A stretch of 50,950 nt of DNA from a bacterium (lineage in GTDB: Bacteria > RBG-13-66-14 > B26-G2 > WVWN01), in NCBI GenBank assembly GCA_035529855.1, contig DATKVX010000126.1, forward strand, positions 1 to 50,950, read 5' to 3'. How positions within the stretch are numbered: position 1 is the stretch's first letter; every line of letters starts with the position of its first letter. Made by a program: the position numbers and the translations under genes. Below are positions 16,462 through 25,100 of this stretch, one piece after another. The notes below the pieces were generated by a model. It was not told where the DNA came from and ran no database searches. It saw nothing but the letters and a program-made list of their open reading frames with translations.

Positions 16462-17331
16462 ATGGCCGGTTCGGCTCGAGAAAAAAGCGTCGTAGGGGTA
16501 GAAGATACGAGCTACCTGGGCGACGAGTGGCGCGAAGCCGGCGCGCTCGCCGGCTTCGAGGCCGCTATTGAACAAGGGCCGGCGCTTTTCCTGGCCGCGG
16601 TAGGCATCCTTATCACGGGGGCCGCGGCCTTGTTCGTTCTCTTTTGGTATTTTACCGCGCCGCGGCTCGAGGCGTTTTCGCCTTTCTTGCCCTCCGCCGT
16701 CTTGTTGGCCGGCGGCGTTTTAATTTCGTATTTATTTTTAGAATATCTGGGGATAATCGCGACGACGTATACCGGGAAGGGGTTACTCTTACCGCTCGGG
16801 CGCTCGAGCCGAATAATTATGAAATTCGCCGCGCCGGCCCGACGGTTAGCGCGCCTTTTCGGCTCCACCGGCGACCGTATGGCTCACTCCGCGGTCCGGG
16901 TATCGAACGCCGTTACGCGGGCGACGGCGAACCGCTCTAAAAGGCCGGGCCCGGTTCTCGTACTGTTGCCGCGTTGCATACAGCGGCCCGAGTGCAGCCA
17001 GCCGCTCGTCGAGGACGTGGACAGCTGCCGCCGCTGCGGCGAGTGCCCGGTAGCCGAAATCCTGGACCTGCGCGAGGAATACGACGACGTCGTGATGGCG
17101 GTGCTTACCGGCGGCAGCGTCGTCCCGTCGGTGGTGCGGCATTTCGAGCCGCGCGCGGTGATAGGGGTGGCGTGCGAACGGGAGTTGATTACGGGCATCT
17201 ACGTCGTGAACGACCGGCCCGTGCTCGGTGTGGCCAACCAAAGGCCGCAGGGGCCGTGCCGCGGAACGACGCTTACGCTCGAGGAGTTGCGGGAGGCGAT
17301 TGAAATATTCGCGGGGCGTAGGGGCCCTTGA
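16462..17331 (+). CDS. DUF116-family membrane protein with Cys cluster
   Basis: 289 residues. Two membrane helices are visible (about 40-65 and 73-95). The C-terminal DUF116 domain (about 155-280) reads GPVLVLLPRCIQRPECSQPLVEDVDSCRRCGECPVAEILDL...VLTGGSVVPSVVRHFEPRAVIGVACERELITGIY...RPQGPCRGTTL, with Cys residues placed as in the family and likely to bind a metal or Fe-S cluster. Family function is not established. The ATG at 16462 is the first base after the terminator T tract and has no Shine-Dalgarno sequence; no alternative in-frame start exists before the conserved N-terminus. It follows the ferredoxin gene by 73 nt. Confidence 0.85.
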   Translation: MAGSAREKSVVGVEDTSYLGDEWREAGALAGFEAAIEQGPALFLAAVGILITGAAALFVLFWYFTAPRLEAFSPFLPSAVLLAGGVLISYLFLEYLGIIATTYTGKGLLLPLGRSSRIIMKFAAPARRLARLFGSTGDRMAHSAVRVSNAVTRATANRSKRPGPVLVLLPRCIQRPECSQPLVEDVDSCRRCGECPVAEILDLREEYDDVVMAVLTGGSVVPSVVRHFEPRAVIGVACERELITGIYVVNDRPVLGVANQRPQGPCRGTTLTLEELREAIEIFAGRRGP

Positions 17332-17507
17332 AAACCGCGATAGGCAATAGGTGCGGGAAACGCGGGTTCGTTTCGGGCCTAAGTCTTCCTGCTTTGGCGT
17401 ACGTGAGCGGTTCTATGTGCTCCTTAAACGGACCGCGTTTCGTTTGAAAGTTATAAGCGTCGCCGTTGGTGACCCGGTATCCCGCTTTACTTCCTAGGAG
17501 AGATTAT

Positions 17508-19724
17508 ATGCGCGCCGAGTTTATTTTAATCGTTGTCGCCGCGGCGACCGCCGTTCCCGCTGTCGCCCTATACAATCCGTCGGCGGATATACTGGACGAA
17601 CCGCGCCTGTACGTACCCCACCTCTACGACGGGGCGAAGGGCACGAGCGACGCGCCGGCGGTACCGCACGACTACGACGTCCGCGAGTACGTTATCGACG
17701 TAAAGCTGGACGACGTTCAAAAGAAGATCTCGGGCAACTGCAAAATAACTGCCACGAGTTCGAAGAACGACCTCCGCGAGGTCCAGTTCAATTTCGGAAA
17801 CGACATGACCGTCTCGGCCGTCAAGCAGGACGGAAAGAATTGTACCTTTAAGCACGCGAACGACGTGCTGGAGATTACGCTCCTGGCGCCGAAGCAGAAA
17901 GGGGAGAAGTTCGCCGCAACGGTGTTCTACAGCGGCAAACCCGAGGACGGCCTTTATTTCACCAACAAGGGCGTCTACGTCTGCTCGGCGATGGAGGAGG
18001 CGCAGCATTGGTTCCCGTGTTACGACCTGCCGAACGACAAGGCCGACCGCGTCGAGTTGAAGGTTACGTGCCGCGACGACTGGTACGTCGCCGCCAACGG
18101 CGTCCTAAAGAGTGAGAAGAGCAACCCGGGTAACACCAAGACGTTTACGTGGGTTACGGAGAACCGCATCGCGACGTACCTCGTAAGTATTTCCGGGGCG
18201 TACAAGTATTCCCGCTTCGGCTCGAGCTGGGGCGGCATCCCCATCAGGTACTACGTCTTCCCGGAACACCGCGCCAACGCCGCTATCTGTTTTGAAAACG
18301 TACCGCGGATGATGAACTTCTTCTCCAACAAGTTCTGGCAGTATCCGTTCGACGATGAGAAGTACGGCGTGGCCGAGGCCGAGATGGGTTACTTCGGCGC
18401 GATGGAGAACCAAACCTGCATTACGCTGAACTCCCCATACATACGGCCCGACCACACGTCGGACCACATCCTGGCCCACGAGCTGAGCCACATGTGGTGG
18501 GGCGATTGCATATCGCCCGGTACCTGGAAGGACCTGTGGTTGAACGAAGGTTTCGGCACTTACTGCGACGCGTTGTGGGAAGAGCACGATAAGGGCAAAC
18601 AGGCTTTCCGCGACCGGATGCAGCTTTTCGCGAACTCCTACTTCGCCGAGGACGCGCGGCGGAGGTTCCCGGTATACGACCCGGCCGAGCCGTGGAGCGC
18701 CACCGTATATCAGAAGGGCGCTTGGGTGTTGCATATGCTGCGCCATATCCTGGGCGACGAGAAGTTCTTCCGGGCGTGGAATAATTACGGCCGCGCCTAC
18801 GAGTTCGGCCACGCCTTCACGTACCAGCTCCAGCGGGCGATGGAAGCCGAATACGGCAAGAGCCTGCAGGAGTTCTTCGACGATTGGGTCTATCGGGCCG
18901 GTTACCCGGTGTACGAATACGATTGGACGGCCGCCGGCAACTCGGTGACCGTGAACATCTGCCAGGTCCAGAAGCAGTCCCGCCTTACGCCGCTGTTCGA
19001 CATGCCGATAGACCTCACCATTACGACGCAGGGCCGCGGCACTCACGTCGAGACCGTCTTCGTCAAGGACCGCCATCACCGCTTCAAGTTCACGTACGGC
19101 GGTCCGGTGACTAACGTCGAGTTCGATAAATATGGCTGGGTGCTGTGCAAGAAGACCAACGTCGTCGACGTTCCGGTAGCGTCGTTCGAGGCGCAGCCGG
19201 CCCGAGCAGCCGTTAAACTTACGTGGAAGACGAACCCCGGCGCGCGCTTAGCGGGCTTTAACCTTTACCGGAAGGCCGCCGCGAGCGACGACGCGCGGAC
19301 CAAGTTGAACGCCGAGCTCATAACCGGCCGCTCGCCGTACGGGTATATGGACCGGGGCGTCGAGGCCGGGGAGGAGTACCGCTATTGGCTCGAGGCCGTC
19401 GCTTTGAAAGGCGCCGGCGAAACCTTCGGGCCGATTGAGTGCCGGGCCGGCGGCCGGGCGCGCGCTTTCGCGCTCGAGCAGAATTATCCCAACCCGGCCC
19501 GGGACGTAACGACCGTCAGGTTCTCGCTGCCGGCACCGGCCGAGGCGAAGTTGACGGTATACGATCTGGCGGGCCGGAAAGTGGCGGCGGCCTGGAAAGC
19601 GGTTTGTTCGGAAGGAGACGACGAGATGGCGGTCGACGTATCGGACCTGGCCCCGGGCGTCTACACGTACCGCCTGGAGGCGGGCGGCGCCGCCGCGGCC
19701 CGGAAGATGGTCGTGGTTAAATAA
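17508..19724 (+). CDS. Secreted M1-family aminopeptidase with C-terminal sorting domain
   Basis: 738 residues from ATG 17508 (TAGGAGAG site upstream; the open frame extends 14 codons further but lacks a site). Signal peptide MRAEFILIVVAAATAVPAVA. The M1 catalytic domain contains GAMEN, the zinc motif H324-E325-L-S-H328 and the third ligand E347 in NEGFGTY, the full M1 set. It cleaves N-terminal residues from peptides. An Fn3-like module follows at about 560-650 (FEAQPARAAVKLTWKTNPGARLAGFNLYRKAA), then a type A sorting domain (LEQNYPNPARDVTTVRFSLPAP...LTVYDLAGRKV...APGVYTYRLEAG...RKMVVVK). Such tails direct proteins through type IX secretion in FCB bacteria. Probably cell-surface or extracellular. 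The tail closely resembles that of the subtilisin at 36995-39031. Confidence 0.94.
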   Translation: MRAEFILIVVAAATAVPAVALYNPSADILDEPRLYVPHLYDGAKGTSDAPAVPHDYDVREYVIDVKLDDVQKKISGNCKITATSSKNDLREVQFNFGNDMTVSAVKQDGKNCTFKHANDVLEITLLAPKQKGEKFAATVFYSGKPEDGLYFTNKGVYVCSAMEEAQHWFPCYDLPNDKADRVELKVTCRDDWYVAANGVLKSEKSNPGNTKTFTWVTENRIATYLVSISGAYKYSRFGSSWGGIPIRYYVFPEHRANAAICFENVPRMMNFFSNKFWQYPFDDEKYGVAEAEMGYFGAMENQTCITLNSPYIRPDHTSDHILAHELSHMWWGDCISPGTWKDLWLNEGFGTYCDALWEEHDKGKQAFRDRMQLFANSYFAEDARRRFPVYDPAEPWSATVYQKGAWVLHMLRHILGDEKFFRAWNNYGRAYEFGHAFTYQLQRAMEAEYGKSLQEFFDDWVYRAGYPVYEYDWTAAGNSVTVNICQVQKQSRLTPLFDMPIDLTITTQGRGTHVETVFVKDRHHRFKFTYGGPVTNVEFDKYGWVLCKKTNVVDVPVASFEAQPARAAVKLTWKTNPGARLAGFNLYRKAAASDDARTKLNAELITGRSPYGYMDRGVEAGEEYRYWLEAVALKGAGETFGPIECRAGGRARAFALEQNYPNPARDVTTVRFSLPAPAEAKLTVYDLAGRKVAAAWKAVCSEGDDEMAVDVSDLAPGVYTYRLEAGGAAAARKMVVVK

Positions 19725-19733
19725 CGTTACGTA

Positions 19734-19742
19734 TGTTATAAT
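19734..19742 (+). promoter_or_regulatory. Extended -10 element (TGTTATAAT) before the cysteine desulfurase gene
   Basis: TG-n-TATAAT 10 nt past the aminopeptidase stop, without a clear -35. The predicted start site (about 19749) would place the terminator 19753-19780 at the very 5' end of the transcript. The same TATGTTATAAT string precedes htrA. Confidence 0.4.
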
Positions 19743-19752
19743 ATAAGAAAAG

Positions 19753-19780
19753 CCCGGCCTAACGAAGCGCCGGGTTTTTT
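19753..19780 (+). terminator. Intrinsic terminator between the aminopeptidase and cysteine desulfurase genes
   Basis: Stem CCCGGC/GCCGGG (19753-19758 with 19769-19774), 10-nt loop, TTTTTT. It ends the aminopeptidase transcript and lies 25 nt before the next start. Confidence 0.8.
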
Positions 19781-19805
19781 CGGCCTCGGTGATGGGGTGG
19801 TACTA

Positions 19806-20981
19806 ATGGGTTTAATTTATCTGGATAATGCGGCGACGACGCGGCCCGACCCGCGCGTCGTCGAGGCGATGGGGCCGTACGTCGCCGAGTACTTCGGTAA
19901 TCCTCTCTCGACGCACCCCTTCGGCGAGAGGCCGCGCGAGGCGCTCGAGCGCGCCCGGGGCCAACTCGCCTCGCTGCTTAACTGCGAGAGCCGCGAGCTC
20001 ATATTCACGTCGTCGGGGAGCGAGGCGAACAACCTCGCCGTCAAGGGGGTCGCGCTCGCGCGCGAGAAGAAGGGCCGGCACATAGTAGTGTCCGCGCTCG
20101 AGCACCAGTCGGTGGCGAACGCGGCGCAGAGTATGGCCAGGCTCGGTTGGGAGGTAACTACGGTCCCGGTCGACCGTTACGGTATCGTCGACCCGGCCGA
20201 CCTCAAGGCGGCGCTGCGCGCCGACACGACGCTCGTATGCGTCAACCTCGCCAACCTCGAGATAGGCACCATAGAGCCTGTAGCCGAACTGGTGAACGTA
20301 GTCCGGGAGAACTCAGCCGCGGCGTTCCACGCCGACGCCGTCCAGGCGGTGGGGCATATACCGGTGGACGTCAAGGAATCGGGCGTCGACTTGTTGTCGG
20401 TCTCGGGGCATCGCTTCTACGGCCCTAAGGGCTCGGGCGCGTTGTACTTCAAGAAAGGGGTGCGGGTCCAACCGCAGATCGACGGCGGCATTCAAGAAGG
20501 CGGCAGGCGCGCGGGGACGGAGGATGTCCCGGCCGTCGTCGGCCTGGGGGAGGCCGCGCGTATCGCCGAGGAAGAGATGGAGGAAAGGTCCGCGTACGTA
20601 CGCTCCCTCCGCGACCGGCTGCACGAAGGCCTCCTCGAGCGCATTCCCCGCCTACACTTGAACGGCCACCCCGAACGGCGGCTGCCGACGCACGAGTCCG
20701 TATGCGTGGAGTACGTCGAGGGCGAAGCGATGATACTCCTCCTGGTTCGCGAGGGGATATGCACGTCGAGCGGCTCGACCTGTTCGTCGCGGGCGCTTAA
20801 GGCGTCGCACGTTCTGTTGGCCTGCGGCCTCGACCCTGCCGTGGCGCAGGGCTCGCTCCAATTCACGTTGGGGCCGGAGAACACCGCGGAAGAGATCGAC
20901 AAGGTGGTCGACGTTCTACCCGAGGTGGCGAAGCGTCTTCGTGCTATGTCGCCGCTCTACCCGGGCGACGATAAGGTTTGA
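19806..20981 (+). CDS. Cysteine desulfurase (NifS/IscS) family protein with Arg at the PLP-lysine position
   Basis: 391 residues from ATG 19806 (GGGGTGG upstream; GTG 19797 is three codons earlier). The family normally uses PLP to strip sulfur from cysteine for Fe-S clusters and thio-tRNA. Seen: IYLDNAATTRPDPRV, FTSSGSEANNLAVKG, SALEHQSV, HADAVQAVGHIPVDV, the mobile loop with a Cys (CTSSGSTCSSRALKASHVLLACG), and RAGTEDVP. In IscS/NifS the PLP Schiff-base lysine lies in S-x-H-K-x-x-GPKG; here the segment is SVSGHRFYGPKGSG, so residue 203 is Arg (CGC). All other landmarks are present. Either the protein is not an active desulfurase or another residue substitutes. No IscU, SufBC or thiolation gene is adjacent. 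Confidence 0.88.
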   Translation: MGLIYLDNAATTRPDPRVVEAMGPYVAEYFGNPLSTHPFGERPREALERARGQLASLLNCESRELIFTSSGSEANNLAVKGVALAREKKGRHIVVSALEHQSVANAAQSMARLGWEVTTVPVDRYGIVDPADLKAALRADTTLVCVNLANLEIGTIEPVAELVNVVRENSAAAFHADAVQAVGHIPVDVKESGVDLLSVSGHRFYGPKGSGALYFKKGVRVQPQIDGGIQEGGRRAGTEDVPAVVGLGEAARIAEEEMEERSAYVRSLRDRLHEGLLERIPRLHLNGHPERRLPTHESVCVEYVEGEAMILLLVREGICTSSGSTCSSRALKASHVLLACGLDPAVAQGSLQFTLGPENTAEEIDKVVDVLPEVAKRLRAMSPLYPGDDKV

Positions 20982-21102
20982 AAGCAAAGAGGCTCAGGCG
21001 TTTCGGGTGAATAAAAGCGTATCGTTAAAATTTTATTATGTTGGATAGGGGGACTATGGGCTCGGAAAATTTTATTTTTTAGGGCTTTGGGGCTTTTTTT
21101 CC

Positions 21103-21130
21103 TTGACAAATCTAGAGAATTATTTAAAAT
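21103..21130 (+). promoter_or_regulatory. Promoter of the M23 peptidase gene
   Basis: -35 TTGACA (21103-21108), 16-nt spacer, -10 TAAAAT (21125-21130). The start site is near 21137, close to the GTG at 21154. The stretch 20982-21102 is AT-rich without a recognisable gene. Confidence 0.75.
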
Positions 21131-21153
21131 GGGGTCCCTAAGGGAAAGGCCGC

Positions 21154-22095
21154 GTGACTCGGTCCACACGCATACATGAGAACATACGTCGGCTTCGCAA
21201 GAAGCACGTATCCATCGTATTTGCTCCCAGCGGTACGGGCGTAAATCGCACGTTTCGCATTTCCCTTTTCAGGTGTTACGTCGTCGCCGCCGCTTCGTGT
21301 TTGTTCGCGGCGGGGCTCCTCGTAATAAGTTTCCAGTACGCCTCCCGTAAGGAGCTTGCGGGCCGGTTGGACGGATTGAAGAGCCGGGCCGGCGCGCGCG
21401 ACACCCGCTTCGACGACATCGCCTGGGAACGGGGCCGGCTTCAAGGCAAGCTATCGGCGCTCGCGAGTTTAGACGACGCGATGCGGGTAATACACGACCT
21501 GGAGACCATACCGGCCGACGTCAGGGAAGCGGGCGTCGGCGGCCCCCTTACGAATATTACCCAAATGATAAAGTTAGGTCGTGATAAGAACGTCGACGAC
21601 CTCGAGTTGGCGCTTCGGCAAGCCCAACTTCAAAACGATTCCTTCCGAGAGGTCATCACGGCCCAGACGCGTACCCGGCATATCTTCGACCATTCGCCGG
21701 CCATAAAACCGTGTAGCGGCCATATCTGTTCGGGGTTCTGTTGGCGGCGCAACCCGATCTTCGGCGGCGTCCAATTCCATAAGGGCGTCGATATCGCGAT
21801 CCCCACGGGCGCGCCGATCGTAGCGCCCGCCGACGGCGTGGTGACTTTCGCCGGGATGAAGGGCGGCTACGGTTATTGCGTCTTCGTAAAACACGGCTAC
21901 GGTTTCGAAACGCGCTACGGCCACTGTTCGGCTTTAAGAGTGGGAGAGGGACAGCACGTGAAACGGGGCGACATTATCGCGTACGTCGGCGCTACGGGAT
22001 GGGCCACCGGGCCCCACCTCCACTACGAGGTGCTGGTCGGCGGAACGCACGTCGACCCGGCGCAGTACATCCTCCCCGATTATTTAACCGATTGA
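21154..22095 (+). CDS. M23-family (LytM-type) metallopeptidase, membrane-anchored
   Basis: 313 residues; GTG start at 21154 with AAGGGAAAGG upstream. A basic N-terminus is followed by one membrane helix (about 35-60: CYVVAAASCLFAAGLLVISF), a helical/coiled stretch (65-190) and a peptidase domain with the zinc and active-site motifs FHKGVDIAIPTGAPIVAPADGVVTFAG, GYGFETRYGHCS, and GPHLHYEV near the end (H-x3-D and H-x-H present). Such proteins cut peptidoglycan cross-links or, when degenerate, activate amidases; here the ligands are intact. Faces the periplasm. Monocistronic: own promoter and terminator. An unusual Cys-rich insert, CSGHICSGFCWRR, precedes the domain. Confidence 0.93.
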   Translation: MTRSTRIHENIRRLRKKHVSIVFAPSGTGVNRTFRISLFRCYVVAAASCLFAAGLLVISFQYASRKELAGRLDGLKSRAGARDTRFDDIAWERGRLQGKLSALASLDDAMRVIHDLETIPADVREAGVGGPLTNITQMIKLGRDKNVDDLELALRQAQLQNDSFREVITAQTRTRHIFDHSPAIKPCSGHICSGFCWRRNPIFGGVQFHKGVDIAIPTGAPIVAPADGVVTFAGMKGGYGYCVFVKHGYGFETRYGHCSALRVGEGQHVKRGDIIAYVGATGWATGPHLHYEVLVGGTHVDPAQYILPDYLTD

Positions 22096-22113
22096 TCCCG
22101 CGCACACTTAAAA

Positions 22114-22138
22114 GGCGGCCCGGCGGGCCGCCTTTTTT
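22114..22138 (+). terminator. Terminator after the M23 gene
   Basis: 8-bp stem GGCGGCCC/GGGCCGCC with a GGC loop and TTTTTT. It separates the plus-strand M23 gene from the convergent DUF3857 gene. Confidence 0.9.
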
Positions 22139-22155
22139 ATTTTTACCGGCCGAGC

Positions 22156-25100
22156 TCACCGTACTTTTTCGATTATTATCGGCTCGTTCTCCCAATCGTC
22201 CACGTTCAAACAGAACTCGCGAAACGCGGCGTAGTCGTCGGGTCGGATTCGCTGGACGTAGAGCTCGAGCTCTTGTTTGATCGAAACTCGATTCCCTTCG
22301 GTGCGTACGTCGATGGCCAGGATTCCGAAGGGCGAGCGGAACTCTTTGGCCAGCGGTAGAGCCGTGACCGCGTATCCCTCGGGGATAATATAAGTTAGTT
22401 CCGCGACGGCCTTCTCGTTTTCGCGGAGTATTAAAGGCCAACGCCGCGACGCCTTCTTCCCGTAGCGGGCGAGCAAGTTCGATTTGTGAACGACGGCGTC
22501 GAGATGTACCCGCGCGCTCGCCGGGTCGTACAACCGTTTGACAACCGCGTCGTATTCGACTCGCACCGGTTGCGCGAGGTCGGTTATGTCGGAGTATTTT
22601 TCGTTAAAGACTTTAGTGCCGGGATACAAGCCGTTCCAGTACTCCTCGATTACGGCCCTTCGCTTAGCCTCCACCCGAAAACGTTCCCGTTGGTAGGGCG
22701 CGTCGGCCGCGCCGTACTCGACGACGCGGTGAACGTGGGCGTCGCCGCCGGGCTGGAGAACGAAACTAGTTCGGGTTCTTATCCGGTTCTCCTCAAGGGA
22801 TAATACCGGCGTGCGGACGAAAGACGCCCGGTCGCCGAAGATAACCAGCGCGTCAATGCCCTGGTCGCCGGCGGGCAGTTCGCGGTACGAGTGGTATTCG
22901 GCCGTGCCGTCGAGGAAGAACGTGCGCCCGTCGGGGAGCTTGACGTACGAGATCATATGGTTGAAAAGGCCCAGGATGGGTAACTCGTAGTCCAGCTCCC
23001 CCAAGTCCGCGGTTCTTATCATCGCCGGATACGCTTCGAAACCCGTAAGGCGGTAAAGGGTGTTCATGAGCGTCGCTTTGTCTTTGCAATCGCCGTAGTG
23101 GGACTCGAGGCACTGTTTGGGGGAATGGGGCCGGTAACCGCCGATGCCGAACTCGAGGCCCACGTACCGGATCCGGCTTACGGCGAAATCGTAGACGCGT
23201 TGGAGTTTGGTTAAATCGTCCGGCGCGTCCGCGGCGAGTTTGGCGGCCAGGGTTTCGGCCGGCGGGGAAGACCGGAAAACGTCCTTGATCAGGCCGTTGT
23301 ACCAACGCCCGACGTCGTTCCAGCCGGCGAAGTTCGAGACTTGAACGCTGGGCAGGACCTCCGCCGAAGCCGGCATATACGGCTCTTCCTCTATCGCCGG
23401 CAGGTTTTCCATCCGGTAGACGTACGTCGTCGTTTTGCTTCCGCGTACGATTCCCGGCGCCGGCGCGCCGCGTACCCGTTCGAAATAATACTTCTGATTT
23501 TTGGGTACGCTGACGGCGTAGCGGGCAAGAATCGTCGAGTTTTTTTTGCCGAAGTAATAGAAGTCACCGAAGTAGCCGGCGAAAAGGTTTTCACCCGTTT
23601 GGCTTATTTTGTACTCGATATCTATAGTATCGCCCGGGGATAAGTTCGGCATCGTTATCACTTTATTGACGTAGCTATAGTACAGCCGACTCCAAACGTC
23701 GAAGACGTTATATTCCTGAATTTGATTCGCCGTGATTTCGGTCCCGTCGGCTTTTAAGACCGCGGTTCTTTTTAACTCCACGTTTTCTGACCCCGGGGAG
23801 TAGCTGACGTTTACGTTTCGGAACTTCTCCGCTCCCTCCGCCGTTAGGGTTTTTACGACGTAATGGACGGTCCGCGTACTCGTTCCGTTTTCGAATACTT
23901 CTACCTGGCGGTCGTCTAGGAGCCACACCGCCGAGTCGCGCGGAAATACATCGTCCCCCGGGTAAGCGGCGAGCAGTTCGTACGCATCCAACCGCGGGAC
24001 GGCCCGGCGCTCCGAAGCCGGCTCGAGATAATTGAGGTAATTTTCCAACGCCGGGTAGTTGCGCTTGAAAGTTACCGCCTTCCTGTAAGCTTCACGAGCT
24101 GGCGTTTCCCGCCCCAATTCCTCCAGGGACGTCCCCCGGTAGCGCCACAGCTCGTAATCTTCCGGCCGGAAGCTAAGGGCGCTTTCGGCCTCGGCCAGGG
24201 CTTGGGCGTGAAGGCCGTAATGGTCGAAAGCCGTGGTCAATTTTTTACGCGCGCCGATGTCGTACGGGTCCGCCTCCAAGGCCCGGCGCATTACCGCCGT
24301 TGCGCCTTCGAAATCGTCCCGGGTTAGAAGTAGGCCGAAGAGCTCGTCGCGGGCGTTCGTGGAATAGACGTCGGCGTCGTAAATCGTCCGCCAAAGGTCC
24401 GTCGCTCGCGCTAAATCGCCGTAATTCGTCTCGAACAAAGCTGCGACCATTTTGCTGAATGGGTAATTCGGCAACCGCCGGCTAATTTCGCCGGCTACGC
24501 GCGCGGCGTCGTAGGCGTAGCCCGATTCCCAATACAATTTGGCGCGGTATTGCTCGGCCTCGACGAAAGTCGCGTTGCGGCTTAAGACGTCGTCTATGAC
24601 GTCCAGGGCGGCCTGCGGGCGCTCCAGGCCGTAAAAATATTTCGCCAGTGCGAGGCGCGCCTGGTTGTGTTGGGGCGCCAGCTTAAGGGTTTTAGTCAGG
24701 CTGGCGCGCACGCGGGATTCCTCTTTCTCGGTAACGCCGACGTAGTAGTGGAAATCCGCGGTTTCCGGCATCATCGACTGCGCGGCGAACATTAGTTTGG
24801 TCGGGACCTCTTCTCTCTCGTCGGCGTCGGCCCGGGCGTAGTGCGCGAGCGCCGCGTAATAGTAATCGAACGCGTCGGGCACGCCTTCCGATATACGCCG
24901 GTCGAAGTAGTCGAGGTTGTCGTAGGGTGCGGGAGAAAGGCCGACGACGCGGGAAGCTGCGGCTAGGGCGGCGCCGCCGGCGTCGAAGGTAACGTCGGTT
25001 AAGGGTTCACCGCCATTTTCCAGAAACCGCGCGCCGAAGCCCCAGCGCTCGTCGTCGCCGCAGACCTTCACCAGTAGAAGATTGTAACCGGGCAATAAGG

